Of a stretch of 64,000 bases of DNA, positions 60,545 through 64,000 are shown in pieces. Origin of the DNA: Alphaproteobacteria bacterium (lineage in GTDB: Bacteria > Pseudomonadota > Alphaproteobacteria > UBA828); the NCBI GenBank assembly GCA_022826665.1, contig JAJDUK010000051.1, forward strand, positions 30,429 through 94,428. The letters are read 5' to 3'. Under the pieces are notes generated by a model. That model searched no databases. It saw only the letters and a list, made by a program, of their open reading frames with translations, and was not told where the DNA came from. How positions within the stretch are numbered: position 1 is the first letter of the stretch; each line of letters starts with the position of its first letter. Made by a program: the position numbers and the translations under genes.

Positions 60545-61417
60545 CTATACAGCTTGCTTTGAGTTAGTTTGATATCTTTGTCCCGTGAGCTCCGCCCTGT
60601 AAAGGCCGTCATCCAAAAGCCTGAGTAACTGCTTTATGTCGTTTCCCATATTAGGCAATAATATCTTGCCATTCCTCGTCACCACGTTGACATTGAGCCT
60701 TCTTCCTGCCGCTTCGATAGCAGCAGCATCGTAAGCATCCAGCGTTCCCCTCTGCATAATCGCGTGAATCAATTTTCGTTCTGTTTGGTCGGCTCTCTCG
60801 ATAAACGCATCCCTATCGCCTACTTCAAAATTCACATGAGTCACAAATGTTCGCAGTTCTGGAGCCGTAGCCTCTCTATATGCATCATACAGACTTAGTA
60901 TCCTTCTCATCTTATGGAAGCTTTTGAATTTGACCTTTTCTTCCTCCATTATACATGTTAATGAGGTATCCAAAGTGAAGGCCGATTCACTCAATCGCCG
61001 GAACGAATTTCCATGGAGCACTAACGGAAATTTTCGCGAGAGCATTTGCCGTGATGAAAATTGCTGAACCAATACTGTTGTGTTGCCATCAACTGAGCGT
61101 CCGGTAAACAGCGCGTGTATTCCCTCTCTGTCGAAATTCCGTAAATCCATGTCCGCAATGGCCACTGCATTAGCTTCAACCGTATCGACGAACATTCTGG
61201 CTTCTTGAGAAACGTTCAATGTTAGAAGCTCGTCCTCTTCCGGTTTCCAACTACCGTCAAAAGCCACTTCTCTTGTGACCCCATCACGAAAACTACGTTC
61301 TTGCTGCTCGAATGTTTCTTGTACAGTTTGTTGTACGTCGTTATCCAAACGAATGCGCTTGGAAATAAGTTCGTCATTTTCTCGGCATGCAGCAAAAAGA
61401 TTCCACGGCACGTTCAC
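60545..61417 (-). CDS. kwaB: DUF4868 / KwaB-like defence protein
   Basis: A 290-residue protein visibly different in base composition from its neighbours (AT-rich, richer in Lys/Asn codons). It resembles the DUF4868 family, to which KwaB of the Kiwa anti-phage system belongs: mixed alpha/beta N-terminus, central FKSFHKMRRILSLYDAYREATAPEL, and the C-terminal pattern ending DDGLYRAELTGQRYQTNSKQAV, similar to the 'lTg.kY...sK' end of that family as I recall it. GTG 61417 overlaps the stop of the upstream membrane-protein gene (GTGA), matching the kwaA-kwaB order. KwaB works with a membrane subunit to block phage infection. It looks intact, but its partner is truncated. No database check was possible, so the family call is moderate. 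Confidence 0.6.
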   Translation of the reverse strand: MNVPWNLFAACRENDELISKRIRLDNDVQQTVQETFEQQERSFRDGVTREVAFDGSWKPEEDELLTLNVSQEARMFVDTVEANAVAIADMDLRNFDREGIHALFTGRSVDGNTTVLVQQFSSRQMLSRKFPLVLHGNSFRRLSESAFTLDTSLTCIMEEEKVKFKSFHKMRRILSLYDAYREATAPELRTFVTHVNFEVGDRDAFIERADQTERKLIHAIMQRGTLDAYDAAAIEAAGRRLNVNVVTRNGKILLPNMGNDIKQLLRLLDDGLYRAELTGQRYQTNSKQAV

Positions 61418-61816
61418 TTTCCTTTCAGGTCTATGACGATGTATTCCGTTAGCTGACCGACCTCAAGCTTTTCTGTGGCGTTTCGTAGCTGCTTTTTGGT
61501 GACCAGAACGTAGTAAACTCCCTCACCGGTTCCCACCTTGTAGAAGTGCCAGCCCATCAATCCAAAAAGAGGATTGAAGTGATACGAATAACCCGTTGCC
61601 ACTACTAAACCGAAGATAATTATCGCTGGAATCCAGATTTCCCAGTTTAGGTTGCCAAACTGTTCGGTGAAGAGTGGCAATAGGTAGAGGAGCAAGAACG
61701 CAATGTTCTCTCGATCTGCTGCTTCGATCGAAGTAACGCTGTAAGCATCCGGGGTAGGCCGTCTGTTGGGAACGGGGAAGTTTTGGCAGGCTGAGGGTCC
61801 GTGTAGTGGGTGCTTC
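61414..61816 (-). pseudogene. KwaA-like membrane protein, 5' end removed by an IS66 insertion
   Basis: The frame reads without interruption from the IS66 edge at about 61816 to the stop at 61414 but has no start codon for the upstream part. The earliest possible start is TTG 61695. The translation shows PTPDAYSVTSIEAADRENIAF followed by two membrane helices (LLLYLLPLF and IPAIIIFGLVVATGYSY) and a cytoplasmic tail with NPLFGLMGWHFYKVGTGEG. This resembles KwaA, the four-helix membrane subunit of Kiwa, with its first helices missing. The gene is translationally coupled to the kwaB-like gene. The missing 5' end would lie beyond the IS, outside the window, if still present. The KwaA assignment rests on weak motif similarity and context. 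Confidence 0.5.
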
Positions 61817-61850
61817 GTAAGTGTCCACTTCGACTTAGGTGGACACTTAG
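61817..61850 (+). repeat. IS66 left end, with an internal hairpin
   Basis: The end starts GTAAGTGTCC and contains the inverted repeat GTGTCCAC / GTGGACAC (61821-61828 and 61840-61847), able to form a stem. It precedes tnpA by a few bases. The matching right terminal repeat is beyond the window. Confidence 0.6.
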
Positions 61851-61853
61851 CTG

Positions 61854-62282
61854 ATGTCGGTTGGCGAGGAGAAGGCGGGCGCGGCGGGCGGCGGATCGGT
61901 TGGTCGCCGGCGCCGACGGTGGAGCGAGGCGCAGAAGCGTCAGATCGTGGCGGAGACCTGTGAGCCGGGGGTCTCGGTGCCGATGGTGGCGCAGCGCTAC
62001 AACCTCAACGCCAACCAGATATTCGGGTGGCGGCGTCTGTTTCGCGAGGCTGAGCGCGCGGCCGGGACCGGCCGGTTCGTGCCGGTGGTGGTCGAGGCTG
62101 TATCGAGCCAGGAGCCCGACGCGGCGACGATGGGTCCATCATCCGAGAGTGTCGTCGCGGAGGGCCAGCCTGCGACGGGCCGGATGGAGATCGTGCTGGC
62201 GTGCGATCGCCGGGTGATCGTCGACCGGGCGGTCGACGGGGCGGCGCTGTCGCGCGTGATCGCGGTGCTGGAGCGGCGATGA
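61854..62282 (+). CDS. tnpA: IS66-family accessory protein TnpA
   Basis: A 142-residue protein with an N-terminal helix-turn-helix: RRRRWSEAQKRQIVAETCEPGVSVPMVAQRYNLNANQIFGWRRLFRE, the transposase OrfA-type DNA-binding domain of IS66 elements. It overlaps tnpB by 4 bases (ATGA). It is required for transposition in this family, with TnpB and TnpC. Confidence 0.92.
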   Translation: MSVGEEKAGAAGGGSVGRRRRRWSEAQKRQIVAETCEPGVSVPMVAQRYNLNANQIFGWRRLFREAERAAGTGRFVPVVVEAVSSQEPDAATMGPSSESVVAEGQPATGRMEIVLACDRRVIVDRAVDGAALSRVIAVLERR

Positions 62283-62626
62283 TCCCGGTCCCGAGCGGTG
62301 TGCGGGTTTGGCTTGCCACCGGGGTTACGGACATGCGTCGCGGCATGAACACGCTGGCGCTGCAGGTTCAGCAGGAGCTCGGGCGCGATCCCCATGTGGG
62401 GGATCTCTATGTCTTCCGCGGACGCAGAGGCGACCTTTTGAAAATTCTCTGGCACGACGGCTTGGGGATATCGCTCTACTCCAAGCGACTGGAACGGGGA
62501 CGGTTCCCCTGGCCGTCGACAGCGGGTGGGGCGATATCGATCAGCGCGGCGCAGCTCGGCTATCTGCTGGAGGGGATCGAGTGGCGCAACCCGGTGCGGA
62601 CCTGGCGGCCGTCGCGCGCGGGCTGA
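62279..62626 (+). CDS. tnpB: IS66-family accessory protein TnpB
   Basis: A 115-residue protein. GVRVWLATGVTDMRRGMNTLALQVQ followed by GDLYVFRGRRGDLLKILWHDG is the hallmark of IS66 Orf2/TnpB proteins. The ATG overlaps the tnpA stop, and tnpC begins 79 bases after its stop. It is unrelated to the TnpB nucleases of IS605 elements despite the name. Confidence 0.95.
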   Translation: MIPVPSGVRVWLATGVTDMRRGMNTLALQVQQELGRDPHVGDLYVFRGRRGDLLKILWHDGLGISLYSKRLERGRFPWPSTAGGAISISAAQLGYLLEGIEWRNPVRTWRPSRAG

Positions 62627-62705
62627 GGCCCGGCGACACACTCTGGCCGGCCCATCGCGATTAGCAATTGCGGTGAGCGGGCGAATCTGATTCGCTCCCC
62701 GCGCC

Positions 62706-64000
62706 ATGACCGGAACGGCCCGACGTAACATTGCAGCCCTCGAGGCCGCGCTTGCGGCGTCAGAGGCGCGGGCGACGGCGGCCGAGGCGCAGATCGCTTC
62801 TCTGACGCTGATGATCGAGAAGCTGCGCCGGGCACTCTACGGGCAGCGGTCCGAGCGCAAGGAGCGTCTTCTCGATCAGCTTGAGCTCGCCCTCGACGAT
62901 CTCACGGCCGACGCCAGCGAGGACGATCTCGCGGCCGAGAAGGCTGCGTCGCAGACCACTGAGGTGAAAGGCTTCGTCCGCCGCAAGCCTTCGCGCAAGC
63001 CCTTCCCCGACCACCTTCCGCGCGAACGGGTGGTGGTGCCGGGGCCGACTGCTTGCGCGTGCTGCGGGTCGGAGCGGCTGTCCAAGATCGGCGAGGACAT
63101 CACCGAGACGCTGGAGGTGATCCCGCGCCGGTGGAAGGTGATCCAGACGGTGCGGGAGAAGTTCAGCTGCCGGGAGTGCGAGACGATCTCCCAACCGCCC
63201 GCACCGTTCCACGCGACGCCGCGCGGCTGGGCGGGTCCAAACCTGCTGGCGACGATCCTCTTCGAGAAGTACGGGGCACATCAGCCTCTGAACCGGCAAA
63301 GGGATCGCTACGCCCGCGAAGGGATCGATCTCAGCACCTCGACGCTGGCCGACCAGGTGGGCGCGTGTGCCGTAGCGCTGAAGCCACTGCATGACCTGAT
63401 CGAGGCCCATGTGCTGACGGCAAAACGCCTGCACGGTGACGACACGCCTGTGCCGGTGCTGGCCAAGGGCAAGACGGACACGGCGCGAGCCTGGGTCTAT
63501 GTGCGTGATGACAAGCCGTTCGCCGGTCGGGAACCGCCGGCGGCTTTGTTCCGCTACTCGCGGGATCGTTCGAGCGATCATCCGGTCGAGCATCTTCAGG
63601 CCTTCACAGGTATCCTTCAGGCCGACGCCTATGCCGGCTACCGCCGGCTCTACGAGCCCAGCCGTTCTCCTGGACCCGTGACCGAGGCGCTCTGCTGGAG
63701 CCATGGCCGTCGCAAGTTCTATGAGCTCGCCGACATCGCGGCCGGCAAGAGGCGCGGCAAGCGGGCGCCGCCGATCTCGCCGCTGGCTTTGGAGGCTGTG
63801 AAGCGCATCGACGCGATCTTCGATATCGAGCGTGCGATCAACGGCGAGAGTGCCGAGCAGCGCCTGGCCGTTCGCCGGGAGCGGAGCGCGCCGCTCGTCG
63901 CGGAGCTCGAAGACTGGATGCGCACCGAGCGTGCCGGGCTCTCGCGCCATGCCGCCGTGGCCAAGGCGATGGATTACATGCTGAAGCGCTGGGACGGCTT
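62706..64000 (+). CDS. tnpC: IS66-family transposase TnpC (3' end outside window)
   Basis: At least 431 residues of the DDE transposase. It has an N-terminal coiled-coil (LEAALAASEARATAAEAQI, residues 11-29) with LRRALYGQRSERKERLL, a zinc-ribbon with CACCG near residue 118 and CRECE near 157, and the catalytic core starting LHGDDTPVPVL and ILQADAYAGY, the first two acidic residues of the DDE triad. The third acidic residue and the end lie beyond the window. No stop or frameshift was seen in the visible part. Confidence 0.93.
   Translation, partial: MTGTARRNIAALEAALAASEARATAAEAQIASLTLMIEKLRRALYGQRSERKERLLDQLELALDDLTADASEDDLAAEKAASQTTEVKGFVRRKPSRKPFPDHLPRERVVVPGPTACACCGSERLSKIGEDITETLEVIPRRWKVIQTVREKFSCRECETISQPPAPFHATPRGWAGPNLLATILFEKYGAHQPLNRQRDRYAREGIDLSTSTLADQVGACAVALKPLHDLIEAHVLTAKRLHGDDTPVPVLAKGKTDTARAWVYVRDDKPFAGREPPAALFRYSRDRSSDHPVEHLQAFTGILQADAYAGYRRLYEPSRSPGPVTEALCWSHGRRKFYELADIAAGKRRGKRAPPISPLALEAVKRIDAIFDIERAINGESAEQRLAVRRERSAPLVAELEDWMRTERAGLSRHAAVAKAMDYMLKRWDG

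Larger units (their letters stand above)
61817..64000 (+). mobile_element. IS66-family insertion sequence (right end outside window)
   Basis: A GTAAG... end typical of IS66-family inverted repeats begins at about 61817. Three genes follow in the standard order tnpA-tnpB-tnpC, with tnpC cut by the window edge. The element interrupts the KwaA-like gene. The eight bases before the left end (GGTGCTTC, 61809-61816) are the expected target-duplication candidate, to be checked against the right flank. Confidence 0.9.

Noticed and set aside
61523..61828. 101-residue minus-strand frame at the IS66 edge
   Set aside because: It lies in a different frame across the KwaA-like remnant and the IS end and has no membrane or domain features.
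1..64000. CRISPR arrays, tRNA, rRNA or known riboswitches
   Set aside because: I looked for regularly spaced repeats, tRNA cloverleaf features and conserved leader motifs and saw none. A covariance-model scan would be decisive.

Overview
The window is a gene-dense, high-GC stretch of what looks like an alphaproteobacterial chromosome, probably from a marine or host-associated lineage. The lineage is inferred from the style of the transporter operons (TAXI-TRAP, Pot, Dpp, Ugp/Mal, Rbs and Liv types), a DddP-like M24 enzyme, and the form of the RuvX, YedK and Qor housekeeping genes. No rRNA, tRNA or CRISPR array was seen. Most of the window is a nutrient-scavenging archive: seven import or export systems interleaved with oxidoreductases and demethylases for small organic molecules.

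Layout. 1-1.5 kb: a truncated ExbB/TolQ-type channel pair and an orphan HigA antitoxin beside a decayed higB. 1.5-6.3 kb: a phosphonopyruvate (or sulfopyruvate) decarboxylase followed by a TAXI-TRAP importer. 6.3-12.2 kb: an Old-Yellow-Enzyme demethylase, an FAD oxidoreductase and two enolase-superfamily enzymes. 12.2-16.3 kb: a polyamine-type ABC importer, divergent from a Rieske oxygenase. 17.8-22.9 kb: a DCC thiol protein, a 2OG-Fe(II) oxygenase and two DddP-like M24 enzymes, with a MunI-like restriction-modification pair inserted between the latter. 22.9-31.3 kb: a Dpp-type importer and a dimethylglycine/sarcosine dehydrogenase. 31.5-33.1 kb: a CYTH-CHAD protein. 33.3-46.8 kb: a sugar/polyol ABC importer with a GMC dehydrogenase and its putative small subunit, a two-component Rieske dioxygenase, and an Rbs-type importer with a double permease. 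46.9-50.3 kb: an EamA exporter, ruvX, a quinone reductase and a GFA protein. 50.5-58.9 kb: one branched-chain amino-acid binding protein feeding two complete livHMGF sets, ending in a metal-tailed YtkA-like protein. 59.0-60.5 kb: an SDR and a YedK/HMCES protein. 60.5-64 kb: an AT-rich two-gene defence locus resembling Kiwa (KwaA/KwaB), its membrane subunit cut at the 5' end by an IS66-family element that runs off the window.

How the parts fit. Several enzymes (OYE demethylase, DMGDH-GcvT, Rieske oxygenases, 2OG oxygenase, DddP-like lyase) belong to families that strip methyl groups from, or cleave, osmolytes such as betaines, proline betaine or DMSP. The neighbouring importers are candidates for supplying those substrates. 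In all six binding-protein-dependent systems a strong hairpin sits just downstream of the binding-protein gene and before the next transporter gene, a likely shared way of making more binding protein than permease. No transcription factor other than the HigA-like protein is encoded in 64 kb.

The most interesting points are the IS66-broken Kiwa-like locus, the MunI-like R-M pair whose nuclease is frameshifted while its MT-A70 methyltransferase is intact, the DddP-like pair of which only one copy keeps the catalytic Asp, and the recurrent post-binding-protein hairpins. All family assignments come from reading motifs by eye. None was confirmed by a database search.
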